64,000 nucleotides of DNA from Micromonospora phaseoli (GCF_900109115.1 NZ_FNYV01000003.1:1-64000), one strand, 5' to 3'; counted from the first letter of the stretch, positions 42,882 to 50,967 are shown. Program-made: numbers and translations. The notes: generated by a model not told the origin, from the letters alone.

Positions 42882-44170
42882 GACTTCTCCTCGGGGCGGT
42901 AGGTCAGGGTCACCCGGTTGTCGGCGGCGAGCACCTCGGCCGCCACCTCGGCGATCTGCTCGGCGGTCACCGCGAGCCAGGCCGGCAGCCGCTGCGCCAC
43001 GGTGGCCGGGTCACCGAACTGCGTGGCGTACCGGCCCAGCGCGTCCGCACGACCGTCCACGGTGGACATCTGCCGCCACCAGGCGGTGGCCAGCAACGCC
43101 TTCGCGCGATCCAGCTCGGCGGCGGTGACCGGCACGGTGGCCAGTTCGTCGATCACCTCGGTGAGCCCGGCGGCCAGCCGCTCACCGGTCACCCCGGGAC
43201 GCGCGGTGGCGGTGGCGATCAGCGGCGCCGGCGCGTGCGCCAGGTCCACCCCGTACGCCCCGACCAGGTCCGGCTGGGCGATCCGCTCGCCGTCGGCGAG
43301 CCGCTGGTAGAGCCGGCTGCCCCGGCCGCTGCCGAGCACGGTGGCCAGCACGGTCACCACGTCGTAGCCCGGACTGCCGAACGGGTGGGTGCGGTGCGCG
43401 ACGAAGACCCGGGGAGCCGGCACGTCGGTGACCACGGTCTCCTCGGCGGGCACCCCGGTGGCCGGTACCACCCGGCCGTCGGGCGCCGGCGGGATCTCCG
43501 GACGGGGCGGGAGCGCGCCGAAGTACTTCCTGGCCAGGGCGACCACCTCGTCGGTGGTGGCGTCGCCGACCACAGTGAGCACCGCGTTGTTCGGCGCGTA
43601 GTAGGTCCGGTGGAACGCCTGGAAGGTGGCCAGATCGGCGGCGTTCAGATCGGCCATGGAGCCGATGGTGGCGTGGTGGTAGGGGTGGCCCGGCGGGTAG
43701 AGCAGCGGCAGCAGCCGCAGCCAGGCGTCGCCGTACGGCACGTTCTCGTAGCGCTGTCGCCGCTCGTTCTTGACCACGTCCCGCTGGTTGTCCAGCGTCT
43801 CCTGGGTGAGCGCCGGCACCAGCCCGCCCATCCGGTCGGCCTCCAGCCAGAGCGCCAGCTCCAGGTGCTCGGCCGGGACCGTCTCGAAGTAGTTCGTCCG
43901 GTCCGGGTTGGTGGTCGCGTTGAGCGAGCCGCCCGCGCCCTGTACCAGCTTCATGTGCTCGGTCTTCGCGACGTGCACCGAGCCCTCGAACATCAGGTGC
44001 TCGAAGAGGTGGGCGAAGCCGGTCTGTCCGGCCGGCTCGTGCCGGGAGCCGACGTCGTACCAGAGGTTGACCGCGACCGCGGGGGCGGTGCGGTCCTCGC
44101 TGACCACCACGCGCAGGCCGTTGTCCAGTCGGGTCATCGAGATGGGCCAGGGGTAACCGCTGTCGGGCAT
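42878..44170 (-). CDS. M16-family zinc peptidase, catalytic subunit
   Basis: 430 residues from ATG 44170. The inverted zinc motif is FAHLFEHLMFEGS, and the third ligand is probably the Glu in NYFETVPAEHLELALWLEADRM. It pairs with the HxxEH-less subunit encoded next. A long in-frame extension upstream exists but lacks family sequence, and TAGCGT lies 7 bases before ATG 44170. No signal peptide, so cytoplasmic; probably degrades small peptides. Confidence 0.92.
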   Translation of the reverse strand: MPDSGYPWPISMTRLDNGLRVVVSEDRTAPAVAVNLWYDVGSRHEPAGQTGFAHLFEHLMFEGSVHVAKTEHMKLVQGAGGSLNATTNPDRTNYFETVPAEHLELALWLEADRMGGLVPALTQETLDNQRDVVKNERRQRYENVPYGDAWLRLLPLLYPPGHPYHHATIGSMADLNAADLATFQAFHRTYYAPNNAVLTVVGDATTDEVVALARKYFGALPPRPEIPPAPDGRVVPATGVPAEETVVTDVPAPRVFVAHRTHPFGSPGYDVVTVLATVLGSGRGSRLYQRLADGERIAQPDLVGAYGVDLAHAPAPLIATATARPGVTGERLAAGLTEVIDELATVPVTAAELDRAKALLATAWWRQMSTVDGRADALGRYATQFGDPATVAQRLPAWLAVTAEQIAEVAAEVLAADNRVTLTYRPEEKS

Positions 44171-44177
44171 GGCACCG

Positions 44178-44183
44178 ACGCTA
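44178..44183 (-). promoter_or_regulatory. -10 box TAGCGT for the M16 peptidase pair
   Basis: Minus-strand TAGCGT is followed by 7 bases and ATG 44170; leaderless. Confidence 0.5.
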
Positions 44184-44281
44184 TCCGATCTCCCGCCCCG
44201 GCAGAGCCCGGGACGCCCACCTGCGCGCCGACGCCGATGCGATACCCGCCGAGCGGGCGGCATCGACGAATCCGGCCCGGG

Positions 44282-44287
44282 TATACG
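44282..44287 (+). promoter_or_regulatory. -10 box TATACG for the gene at 44294
   Basis: TATACG ends 6 bases before ATG 44294 without any ribosome site. Confidence 0.4.
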
Positions 44288-44293
44288 GAAGTC

Positions 44294-45031
44294 ATGCCGA
44301 CGAGCCCCTCGCTGTGGCCCGCCGCCGCTGTCGAAGCCATGGCAGGGGTGTTGGCCCGGCTGCGCCGGGGCCGCCTGCTGCACCCGGCCGGCCGGTCCTT
44401 CACCGGTGAGGTGCTCGTCTGGGGTACGCCCGGCCCACCGACCGGCGTCCGGCTGGTCGACCGGCCAGGGCGATACCCGGCCGTGGTCCGCGTCTCCAAG
44501 GGGGTGCCGAGCCCGGGCAGCTGGCCGGATGTGCTGGGCCTGGCCGTGCGGATACACCGTCCGACCGGCCGGCCGTTCGACCTGCTGGTCAGCTCCAGCG
44601 CCGCCGCGCCGGTGCTGCGCCAGCTGCCGCTGCCCCGGCGACGGTTCACCGGCACGTACAGCTCGGTCATGTCCTACCGGACCGGTCGGCGGCGGCTCTG
44701 GTTCTCCGCCCTGGCCGACCCGGAGTCACCCGACCTGGGCCGCGACCTGGCTGGCCTGTCCACCACGGTGGCGACGGACGCGCCCCGGCTGGTGCTCGCG
44801 GTCGCGTCCGCCGCCGGGCCGTGGCGGCCGTTCGGGCAGGTCAGCTTCGGCGACGAGCTCGATGCCCGAGAGGGCAACGCGCTCGCCTTCGACCCGGTGG
44901 CCAACCTTCCGGAGGAGTTGCGGTTAGCGGGACCGCTGCGCTGGCTGCGGCAGCACACCTACCGAGGGTCCCGCCGGGGGCGGCGCGCCACCGACGCTCA
45001 GTCCGGCGGTTCGATGGGGGTCACGGTCTGA
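44294..45031 (+). CDS. Hypothetical protein, 245 residues, catalase-fold-like fragments
   Basis: ATG 44294 follows a leaderless TATACG box. The core YPAVVRVSKGVPSPGSWPDVLGLAVRI resembles the opening strands of catalase-related proteins and of actinobacterial proteins labelled phosphodiesterase. The heme-binding and catalytic residues of catalases are not visible. No signal or membrane segment. Its end overlaps the convergent small gene by 34 bases. Confidence 0.6.
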   Translation: MPTSPSLWPAAAVEAMAGVLARLRRGRLLHPAGRSFTGEVLVWGTPGPPTGVRLVDRPGRYPAVVRVSKGVPSPGSWPDVLGLAVRIHRPTGRPFDLLVSSSAAAPVLRQLPLPRRRFTGTYSSVMSYRTGRRRLWFSALADPESPDLGRDLAGLSTTVATDAPRLVLAVASAAGPWRPFGQVSFGDELDAREGNALAFDPVANLPEELRLAGPLRWLRQHTYRGSRRGRRATDAQSGGSMGVTV

Positions 45032-45213
45032 TCGGAGGTACGCCGCTCCAGCACGGTGTCCGGCGCGGCGTTCGGGTCGGCCTCCCGGGCGTCGGACTCG
45101 GCGAGGATCGCGTCCGCCTGCGCCAACGCGTTGTCGCTGCCGGCGGCCGCCTCCTCGGGCAGCAGGTGGGCGCGGGACTCCACCCGTTCCTGGTCGCTTA
45201 GCTCGTCACTCAT
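44998..45213 (-). CDS. Small acidic hypothetical protein, 71 residues
   Basis: ATG 45213 follows GAGGAG. The product (MSDELSDQERVESRAHLLPEEAAAGSDNALAQADAILAESDARE...) is Glu/Asp/Ala-rich and probably disordered or helical. Similar short acidic proteins are common in actinobacteria. Function unknown. Confidence 0.6.
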   Translation of the reverse strand: MSDELSDQERVESRAHLLPEEAAAGSDNALAQADAILAESDAREADPNAAPDTVLERRTSDQTVTPIEPPD

Positions 45214-45312
45214 GCCGCTCCTCATACCCCACCAACGTCTCCGTCACGCAGATGGGGATGGGCACCGTCTCGACGCCACCCCGGGCTCTGCCAGCGGCTC
45301 CGATCCGTCGGG

Positions 45313-46464
45313 TCAGCGGAACGGCCCGCGTACCTCGTAGGTGATGCCGCCGGAGGAGGATCCGGAGGTCCCCCGCTGGGACGAGAAGTAGAGCCGGGTG
45401 CCGTCCGGCGAGAAGGCCGGCCCGCAGATCTCCGAGGAGGACTGACCGGTGATCCGCAGGAACGGCGCGACCACCCCGGCCGGTGTGATGATGTTGATCT
45501 CCATGTTGCCGCCGTCCTCGGCGACGTAGAGGTCGCCCGAGCGGGTGCCGGTGATGTTGTCCACACCGGTCAGCGGTGCGCTGCCGGAGACCAGCGAGTC
45601 GTCGTAGGACAGGTCGATGCGCTGGTTGACCGCGTCGTACGCCCACACCCGGTTGTCGCCCTTGGTGGTGAACCAGCAGGTGCCGTCGGCGTACCAGCAG
45701 CCTTCGCCGCCGTTGAAGCGCTTGGCCCCGGAGACCTGGTTGCGGGTCAGCGTGCTCGCCGCCGACGGGTCGGGCACCCGTGCCCAGGTGACGGGCCCGC
45801 TGGTCGCGGTGCCCGCGACCAGCACCTCCAGGGTGCCGGTGGAGAGGTTGCCCCAGTTGGTCGGCCGGAACCGGTAGAGGCAGCCGTTGCTCTCGTCCTC
45901 GGTCAGGTAGATCACCCGGCGGTCCGGGTCGCAGGCGGCGGCCTCGTGCTTGAACCGTCCCATCGCCGCCCGCTGCACCGCCGCGGTGCCGCCCTGCGGA
46001 TATGTCTCGTACACGTACCCCCGGCTGACTTCCTCGCAGGAGAGCCAGGTGCCCCACGGCGTGGCGCCGCCGGCGCAGTTCTGGTTGGTGCCGGAGAGGA
46101 TCCGGTACGCCGAGGCGATGCCGCCGTCGGCGTTGAACCGGATCGCCGAGGCACCACCGCCCGGAGTGATCTCGGAATTCGAGACGTAGATCCAGCCGGT
46201 GCCGGCGACGAAACAGGCACCGCCGTCGGGCGCGTCGTGCCAGCCGTACGACGTGCCCGGCACCGCCTGACGGGACCGGGCGATCATCCGGCTGGTGAAG
46301 TTGGCGGGCAGTTGGATGCCGTTGGCGTCGGCGGTACGCAGCGCGCCGTACGGGCTGGAGCCGGGTTGAGCAGGGGCGGCCGTGGCGGCGCCGGCCCAGA
46401 GGCTGCCGGAGAAGGCGGCGGCACCACCGGCCACGGTGGCACGCAGGACGGTACGACGATCCAT
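45313..46464 (-). CDS. Tat-exported PhoX-like (DUF839) protein
   Basis: 383 residues from ATG 46464 (GGAGG site). The twin-arginine signal is MDRRTVLRATVAGGAAAFSG with cleavage near residue 28-30. The body is a beta-propeller with PhoX-type blocks WGTWLSCEE, SNGCLYRFRPTNWG, KRFNGGEGCWYADGTCWFTTKGDNRVWAYD and CGPAFSPDGTRLYFSSQRG. PhoX enzymes are secreted calcium/iron phosphatases; this one could be a phosphatase or a related propeller. It is transcribed away from the aromatic leader region. Confidence 0.82.
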   Translation of the reverse strand: MDRRTVLRATVAGGAAAFSGSLWAGAATAAPAQPGSSPYGALRTADANGIQLPANFTSRMIARSRQAVPGTSYGWHDAPDGGACFVAGTGWIYVSNSEITPGGGASAIRFNADGGIASAYRILSGTNQNCAGGATPWGTWLSCEEVSRGYVYETYPQGGTAAVQRAAMGRFKHEAAACDPDRRVIYLTEDESNGCLYRFRPTNWGNLSTGTLEVLVAGTATSGPVTWARVPDPSAASTLTRNQVSGAKRFNGGEGCWYADGTCWFTTKGDNRVWAYDAVNQRIDLSYDDSLVSGSAPLTGVDNITGTRSGDLYVAEDGGNMEINIITPAGVVAPFLRITGQSSSEICGPAFSPDGTRLYFSSQRGTSGSSSGGITYEVRGPFR

Positions 46465-46582
46465 CAGGACCTCCGAGGAAGCAGCGTTCGGTGGCACTGA
46501 AGTTACCGACGGTTTGATCGATGCAGGTGAACACGAGGCGAGGCTTGGTCGACGAAGGGGTGAGCGTCTGCGCACGGTCGGG

Positions 46583-46588
46583 TACGCT
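46583..46588 (+). promoter_or_regulatory. -10 box TACGCT of the aromatic leader transcript
   Basis: TACGCT is followed by 7 bases and GTG 46596, so the leader mRNA probably starts at or next to the leader-peptide start codon. Confidence 0.6.
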
Positions 46589-46595
46589 TACCGCC

Positions 46596-46655
46596 GTGAC
46601 GCACTCGTATCGATGGTTTAGGCAGCCGGCTCGCAAGCCGGTGACCTCATCATGA
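46596..46655 (+). CDS. Aromatic-amino-acid leader peptide, 19 residues
   Basis: GTG 46596 to TGA 46655 encodes MTHSYRWFRQPARKPVTSS. Tyr5, Trp7 and Phe8 lie almost together. Their run TAT-CGA-TGG-TTT-AGG uses T-ending Tyr and Phe codons, and CGA and AGG for Arg, which are uncommon in this GC-rich genome; these are sensitive points for ribosome stalling. No ribosome site is present; translation is probably leaderless. The ORF is followed by mutually exclusive hairpins, a terminator and the DAHP synthase gene. It is too short for standard gene finders. Confidence 0.8.
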   Translation: MTHSYRWFRQPARKPVTSS

Positions 46656-46730
46656 TCTGACGTCACCGTTTTCGAGCCGGCCGGGCAGGAGCTTTCGTTC
46701 CTGCCCTTTCGCGTACGAGCAGCCGGCTCG
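46626..46730 (+). promoter_or_regulatory. Transcription attenuator of the DAHP synthase gene
   Basis: Pairings visible are: A, CCGGCT/AGCCGG (46626-46631 with 46636-46641); B, CGGTGAC/GTCACCG (46639-46645 with 46662-46668), exclusive with A; T, GGGCAGGA/TCCTGCCC (46683-46690 with 46699-46706) followed by TTT, a terminator; and C, CGAGCCGG (46673-46680), which can pair with CCGGCTCG at either 46626-46633 or 46723-46730. Stalling of a ribosome at the Tyr-Trp-Phe codons would shift the balance between these. Confidence 0.7.
46683..46709 (+). terminator. Attenuator terminator hairpin
   Basis: A perfect 8-bp stem GGGCAGGA/TCCTGCCC (plus one G-T pair) with a 6-base loop and TTT after it. It lies between the leader ORF and the DAHP synthase gene. 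Confidence 0.7.
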
Positions 46731-46775
46731 ACCTGGGCACCGGCCCCGGGTGCGGTCGGCGAGAGGATGCCCACC

Positions 46776-47891
46776 GTGACGACCCCGGAGAACCACCGGG
46801 TCATCGACCAGCGGATCGACCGTGTCGTACCGCTGACCACCCCGGCCCTGCTGCTCCACGAGCTGCCACTGGACGACGAGCTCACCTCCGCCGTGCTGGC
46901 CGGCCGCCGTGCGGTCGCCCAGGTGCTCGACCGCAGCGACGACCGACTGCTGGTGGTGGTGGGACCGTGCTCGGTCCACGATCCCGCCGCGGCCCTGGAC
47001 TACGCACACCAGCTCCGCGCGGCGGCCGATCGGGTCGCCGAGGACCTGCTGGTGGTGATGCGGGTCTACTTCGAGAAGCCGCGCTCCACGGTGGGCTGGA
47101 AGGGGCTGATCAACGACCCGGGGCTGGACGGCTCCGGCGACGTCAACACCGGCCTGCGCCGGGCCCGGGCCCTGCTGCTCGACGTGCTGCGCCTCGGCCT
47201 GCCGGTGGGTTGCGAGTTCCTCGACCCGATCACCCCGCAGTACATCGCGGACACCGTCGCCTGGGGGGCGATCGGGGCGCGCACCGTGGAGAGCCAGGTG
47301 CACCGCCAGCTCGCCTCCGGCCTGTCCATGCCGATCGGCATGAAGAACCGCCCGGACGGCAGCATCGGCACGGCGGTCGACGCGATCCGCGCGGCCGGCG
47401 TACCGCACGTCTTCCCCGGCATCGATGTCTCCGGCACCCCGGCGATCATGCACACCCGAGGTAACGCGGACGGACACCTGGTGCTGCGTGGCGGCGGCGG
47501 CCTGCCGAACTACGATGCGGCCTCCGTGGCCGGCGCCTTGGAGCTGCTACGCGCCGCCGGGCTGCCGGAACGACTGGTGGTGGACGCGAGCCACGCCAAC
47601 AGCGGCAAGGACCACCGCAACCAGCCCAAGGTCGCCGCCGACGTGGCCGGGCAGATCGCCGCCGGCCAGCGGGGCATCGTCGGGATCATGCTGGAGAGCT
47701 TCCTCGTACCCGGCCGGCAGGACCTCGACCCCACCCGTGAGCTGACCTACGGCCAGTCGGTCACCGACGCCTGCATCGGCTGGGAGAGCACCGACGAGGT
47801 GCTCGCCGTACTCGCCACCGCCGTCCGCGCCCGCCGGTCCCCCCACCCCCACCCCCACCCCAACCCCCACCCCCTCCCCACCCCCGCCTAA
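46776..47891 (+). CDS. aroF: 3-deoxy-7-phosphoheptulonate (DAHP) synthase, class I
   Basis: 371 residues from GTG 46776, which is 9 bases after GAGAGG; the in-frame ATG 46767 abuts that site and is less likely. It is a type I-alpha DAHP synthase with metal-binding Cys in VVVGPCSVHDP, KPRSTVGWKGL, GIDVSGTPAIMHTRGN and VDASHANSGKDH. It condenses PEP and erythrose 4-phosphate, the entry to aromatic amino acids. It is controlled by the upstream attenuator. The C-terminus ends in a Pro-His tail (RRSPHPHPHPNPHPLPTPA) read from a C-rich tract. Confidence 0.95.
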   Translation: MTTPENHRVIDQRIDRVVPLTTPALLLHELPLDDELTSAVLAGRRAVAQVLDRSDDRLLVVVGPCSVHDPAAALDYAHQLRAAADRVAEDLLVVMRVYFEKPRSTVGWKGLINDPGLDGSGDVNTGLRRARALLLDVLRLGLPVGCEFLDPITPQYIADTVAWGAIGARTVESQVHRQLASGLSMPIGMKNRPDGSIGTAVDAIRAAGVPHVFPGIDVSGTPAIMHTRGNADGHLVLRGGGGLPNYDAASVAGALELLRAAGLPERLVVDASHANSGKDHRNQPKVAADVAGQIAAGQRGIVGIMLESFLVPGRQDLDPTRELTYGQSVTDACIGWESTDEVLAVLATAVRARRSPHPHPHPNPHPLPTPA

Positions 47892-47912
47892 CCCCCACCT
47901 ACCCCCCACCCG
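47839..47912 (+). repeat. C-rich simple-sequence tract at the end of aroF
   Basis: Runs of CCCCCA/CCCCA units span the aroF stop codon. They encode the Pro/His tail and continue into the intergenic region, suggesting slippage-driven expansion. Confidence 0.75.
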
Positions 47913-47916
47913 CGTC

Positions 47917-47971
47917 GATCAAGAGGTTGTTGCCACGGGCAGGCGCTTTCCAGGGCGAGAACCTCTTGATC
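47917..47971 (+). repeat. Inverted repeat GATCAAGAGGTT / AACCTCTTGATC after aroF
   Basis: A perfect 12-bp inverted repeat with a 31-base spacer lies 26 bases after the aroF stop. It could terminate aroF transcription. The ATCAAGAGG arm recurs at 16973-16981, hinting at a dispersed element. Confidence 0.65.
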
Positions 47972-48033
47972 AACTAGGGCAGCGGCCGGTGCAGGTGGGG
48001 TTTTGCTGGTTCGGTCGCGGGTAGGCGACAAGC

Positions 48034-48402
48034 GTGACCAACGACGTACCCGTGAACGGGGCACCCACGGCGCCCACGACCGAGGCACGACTGCCCGAGG
48101 CCATCCTGGCCGACGTGCCGGTGGTCGACACCGCCGCGCTCGATCCGCTCACCACCGAACTGCCCGGCACGGCCGCCGCCGTACCGGACGAGGTGGAGAT
48201 CGACAACGTGGACACCCGGCCGCTCGACGAGCTGCTCGACGACCTTTACCACGGTCAGGAGCGGATCAGTCAGGTGGACATCTACCGCCGTGCGGTGGCC
48301 GCCGAACTGCCGGCGCAGCTGCTCGCCCGGCTGAACGCGTTGCCGCAGGGCGAGTACGCGGTCGACGAGGTGACCGACCTGCTGGGTGGCTCGGTGGGCT
48401 GA
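48034..48402 (+). CDS. Hypothetical protein, 122 residues
   Basis: GTG 48034 follows TAGGCG by 6 bases, a weak leaderless promoter. The N-terminal half is low-complexity. The C-terminal half (VDTRPLDELLDDLYHGQERISQVDIYRRAVAAELPAQLLARLNALPQGEYAVDEVTDLL) is helical and acidic and resembles DUF2795-like small actinobacterial proteins only loosely. Function unknown. Confidence 0.6.
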   Translation: MTNDVPVNGAPTAPTTEARLPEAILADVPVVDTAALDPLTTELPGTAAAVPDEVEIDNVDTRPLDELLDDLYHGQERISQVDIYRRAVAAELPAQLLARLNALPQGEYAVDEVTDLLGGSVG

Positions 48403-48476
48403 GCCGCCCACCAGTAGACGTCGGCGACGACGAGACAGCCCCGCCCCCGCCGGTGACGAGGAGAAAGAGGAGCGCG

Positions 48477-48674
48477 ATGTCCCAGCCCGAGGAAGACCAC
48501 CACGACCGGATGCCCGCGCTCGGCCAACCCCCGGAGGGCACGGACACCCTGCCCGAGCCCGACTTCGCCAACGAGCACGACAGGACCGCCGTCGACCGGG
48601 ACATCATCACCGGGGCCGACGAGGACGAACGGGAGCCGGAGTCTCCGCACGGTTGGTCCGGCATGCAGCGCTGA
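48477..48674 (+). CDS. Small acidic hypothetical protein, 65 residues
   Basis: ATG 48477 follows AGAGGAG. The product (MSQPEEDHHDRMPALGQPPEGTDTLPEPDFANEHDRTAVDRDIITGADEDERE...) is highly charged and probably disordered. It lies 74 bases after the previous hypothetical gene in the same direction. No family recognised. Confidence 0.55.
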   Translation: MSQPEEDHHDRMPALGQPPEGTDTLPEPDFANEHDRTAVDRDIITGADEDEREPESPHGWSGMQR

Positions 48675-48736
48675 AACCGCGCACCAGAACGACGATGGCC
48701 GGCCGGTGAACCACTGGCCGGCCATCATCGGGTCCC

Positions 48737-49267
48737 TCACCCCTCCTTCTTGCCCTCCGCGGCCTGCTGGGCCACCGCGTACCCCATCTGGAGGAAGTCG
48801 GAGGCGGCGACCGCGGTCAGCGCCGTGGCGACCAGGCGGGTCAGTCGGGGTGCCAACACCAGGCCGCCGGTCAGTCCGGTGGCCACCCAGACCGCCAGAC
48901 AGAACGGGCAACTGAGCAGCTCACCGATGGCGTGCCGGGTGGAGCTGCCCGAGTCGCGCACCTGCTCCATCACCTCGCCACTGCCGATCGGTCGGTCGTA
49001 CCGGGTGAACGGGGCCCGCAGCGGACTGGTCACCGCGTCCTTGGACAGCAGCCGGCTGAGTTTGTGGGTGGCGATGGCGACGAGCACCACGTCGGACGTG
49101 CTCGGCCGCTCCGGCACGCTACGTCCGGTCGCCTTGACCAGGCCCGCGATCGCTCCGGTCACCCCGACATAGGTGCCCATCGCCGCCAGGTACCCGCCGA
49201 GCGGGCGGTGTTCGTGCGGGGCGTACGCCTGGCGTAGGCGCGTCACCTTCTGCTTCAGTTCGCTCAC
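48737..49267 (-). CDS. DUF1360-family membrane protein
   Basis: 176 residues from GTG 49267 with a GAAGGAG site. Hydrophobic segments lie at ~24-44 and 125-160. The conserved core VVLVAIATHKLSRLLSKDAVTSPLRAPFTRYDRP and LLSCPFCLAVWVAT (two Cys) is typical of DUF1360 proteins, related to a sporulation-associated YetF/YjcL-like group in firmicutes. Function unknown. It is followed on the same strand by nothing close. Confidence 0.8.
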   Translation of the reverse strand: MSELKQKVTRLRQAYAPHEHRPLGGYLAAMGTYVGVTGAIAGLVKATGRSVPERPSTSDVVLVAIATHKLSRLLSKDAVTSPLRAPFTRYDRPIGSGEVMEQVRDSGSSTRHAIGELLSCPFCLAVWVATGLTGGLVLAPRLTRLVATALTAVAASDFLQMGYAVAQQAAEGKKEG

Positions 49268-49316
49268 CCGGTCTCCTTCGAATCACGTTTCGATCGCCCC
49301 GCCCGGTGCGGGCGCC

Positions 49317-49640
49317 TCAGCCGGCCTGCAGGTTGTCGGCCACCTCACGGGCGAGGTTGGTCAGCGCCTCGTCGGCCAACTGGTCGGCGTCGTCGCCACC
49401 GCCGCCGAGTTCGAGCCGGAGCCGGCAGCCGCCGGCATCGGTTGACTCCACCCGGAGTTCGGCGGTCCAGTCGCTGTGCCGGGCATCCCAGCGGGCCCGC
49501 ATCTGCTGGGGGTCCCCGTCGCGGGCGGGATCGGCCGACAGCAGCGGCTCGGGCAGCCAGGCGGAGATCCGGTCGGGGTCGGTCGCCGTGTTGAAGGCGA
49601 CTTCGGGAGGGGCGGACACACCCCGCTCCGCGTACGCCAT
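49317..49640 (-). CDS. SRPBCC-like hypothetical protein
   Basis: 107 residues from ATG 49640, overlapping the previous stop by one base (TGATG). GVSAPPEVAFNTATDPDRISAWLPEPLL followed by WTAELRVES, CRLRLELGG and a C-terminal helix is the polyketide-cyclase/SRPBCC pattern, a small hydrophobic-pocket fold. Ligand unknown. It is coupled to the gene starting at 49963. Confidence 0.65.
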   Translation of the reverse strand: MAYAERGVSAPPEVAFNTATDPDRISAWLPEPLLSADPARDGDPQQMRARWDARHSDWTAELRVESTDAGGCRLRLELGGGGDDADQLADEALTNLAREVADNLQAG

Positions 49641-49963
49641 CAGTGGTCCCGCAGCCGATTCGGGTCGACCTCGCGGCCGGGGTACCGGGCCAGGTACTCG
49701 GTCTCCAGTTCGGCGGTACGCCGCAGGTGATTGGCGAGCGCCGAGTCGGTCGCGTGCCGGAGCGTGTCCAGCCGGGTGCGGTGCAGGCTCTGCACCTCGC
49801 GGATGAGGTCCTCCTCGGCCAGCTCGGCCGGGTCGATGCCGGGCAGGTCGGCGTCGGCCGCCGGGGCCGCGACCCGGTCGTCCCCCCACTCGGGGATCCG
49901 CTGCTCGGGGCTCACCTCCGTACCGCCGACGGGAAACCCGTCCTGTCGTCCCGATGCCGTCAT
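49640..49963 (-). CDS. Hypothetical actinobacterial protein (DUF6158-like)
   Basis: 107 residues from ATG 49963 behind a purine-rich GGGGGCGGAG. The C-terminal half (GIDPAELAEEDLIREVQSLHRTRLDTLRHATDSALANHLRRTAELETEYLARYP) is a long helical region found in a small actinobacterial family. The N-terminal part is variable and acidic. ATG 49993 in the same frame is an alternative. Function unknown; forms a two-gene unit with the SRPBCC-like gene. Confidence 0.65.
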   Translation of the reverse strand: MTASGRQDGFPVGGTEVSPEQRIPEWGDDRVAAPAADADLPGIDPAELAEEDLIREVQSLHRTRLDTLRHATDSALANHLRRTAELETEYLARYPGREVDPNRLRDH

Positions 49964-50074
49964 CTCCGCCCCCTCGTCAGTGTGGGTTGGCATCTGTACG
50001 GTTGCCCACGCCGGGTGCGGCCAAACCATCGCCGCCACTACGACGCCGTGTCGGAGAACGCCAACGGCCCCCGG

Positions 50075-50080
50075 TACCCT
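50075..50080 (+). promoter_or_regulatory. -10 box TACCCT for the gene at 50088
   Basis: TACCCT is followed by 7 bases and ATG 50088; leaderless. Confidence 0.5.
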
Positions 50081-50087
50081 CGTTGCC

Positions 50088-50603
50088 ATGAAGCGGCTCT
50101 GGACCCCGGCGTGGATCGCCCGCCACGTGGCCATGGTCGTTCTGGTGATCACCTTCCTCGGACTGGGCTGGTGGCAGGTCAGCCGGGCCGCGGCGGGCAA
50201 CGCCATCAGCTGGGGCTACGCCGTCGAATGGCCGATCTTCGCGGGGTTCGTGGTCTTCGTCTGGTGGCGGGAGGTCCGTCACGCGCTGGGCGACGGGTCG
50301 ACCACCGACGCGGCCGGCTCGACGTCCGACACGGCCGGGACGACGCCGGCACCGAACGGTGCGGATCGCGCCGCCGAGCAGCACACCAGCGGGCCGGCCG
50401 GCGACGCCGCCACCAGCGGCACCACGGCCGGCCTGGCCGACACCGCCGGTGCGGGCCGGCCGCGACCAGGGATCCGTCGGCCGGTACGGGTCGCCCGGGT
50501 CACCACCGGTGACGACGGCGACGCCGACCTGGCCGCCTACAACCGCTACCTGTCATGGTTGAACGCCAATCCGGGCGCGAAGCCCGGCGACTATCCCGGC
50601 TGA
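50088..50603 (+). CDS. Hypothetical two-helix membrane protein
   Basis: 171 residues. Two membrane segments (about 9-31 and 43-60: VAMVVLVITFLGLGWWQVSRA, WPIFAGFVVFVWW) are followed by a disordered Ala/Thr/Gly linker and a short conserved-looking C-terminus DADLAAYNRYLSWLNANPGAKPGDYPG. The last block and position beside a DUF3817 gene match a common actinobacterial pair. Function unknown. Confidence 0.7.
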   Translation: MKRLWTPAWIARHVAMVVLVITFLGLGWWQVSRAAAGNAISWGYAVEWPIFAGFVVFVWWREVRHALGDGSTTDAAGSTSDTAGTTPAPNGADRAAEQHTSGPAGDAATSGTTAGLADTAGAGRPRPGIRRPVRVARVTTGDDGDADLAAYNRYLSWLNANPGAKPGDYPG

Positions 50604-50631
50604 GGCCGGGCCCGGAAGGACGGACGAGAAA

Positions 50632-50967
50632 GTGCGCGCTGCCCTCACCCGATACCGCGTGATCGCCTGGGTCGTCGGCGTGGTGCTGATCCTGTTGGTC
50701 GTGATCGGTATGCCACTGAAGTACGGCTTCGACAACCCGATCGTGGTGGAGACCGTGGGCCAGGCGCACGGCTTCCTCTACATGCTCTACCTGGTCGCCG
50801 CGTTCGACCTGTCCCGGCGGGCCAACTGGCCGCTCAAGCGGATGGTCCTGGTGATGCTCGCCGGCACCGTGCCGTTCGTCTCCTTCTGGGCCGAGCGCCG
50901 GGTGAGCGCCCTGGTCGTTGCCGAGCAGCGGAATCAGGAGCCGGCACCGGAACCGGTCGCCGGCTAG
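50632..50967 (+). CDS. DUF3817-family membrane protein
   Basis: 111 residues from GTG 50632 with GGAAGGA upstream. Three membrane helices. The sequence MPLKYGFDNPIVVETVGQAHGFLYMLYLVAAFDLSRRANWPLKRMVLVMLAGTVPFVSFWAERRV is characteristic of DUF3817, a family found next to guaA or in membrane gene pairs. Function unknown. Its TAG stop shares the palindrome CTAG with the convergent gene's stop. Confidence 0.85.
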   Translation: MRAALTRYRVIAWVVGVVLILLVVIGMPLKYGFDNPIVVETVGQAHGFLYMLYLVAAFDLSRRANWPLKRMVLVMLAGTVPFVSFWAERRVSALVVAEQRNQEPAPEPVAG

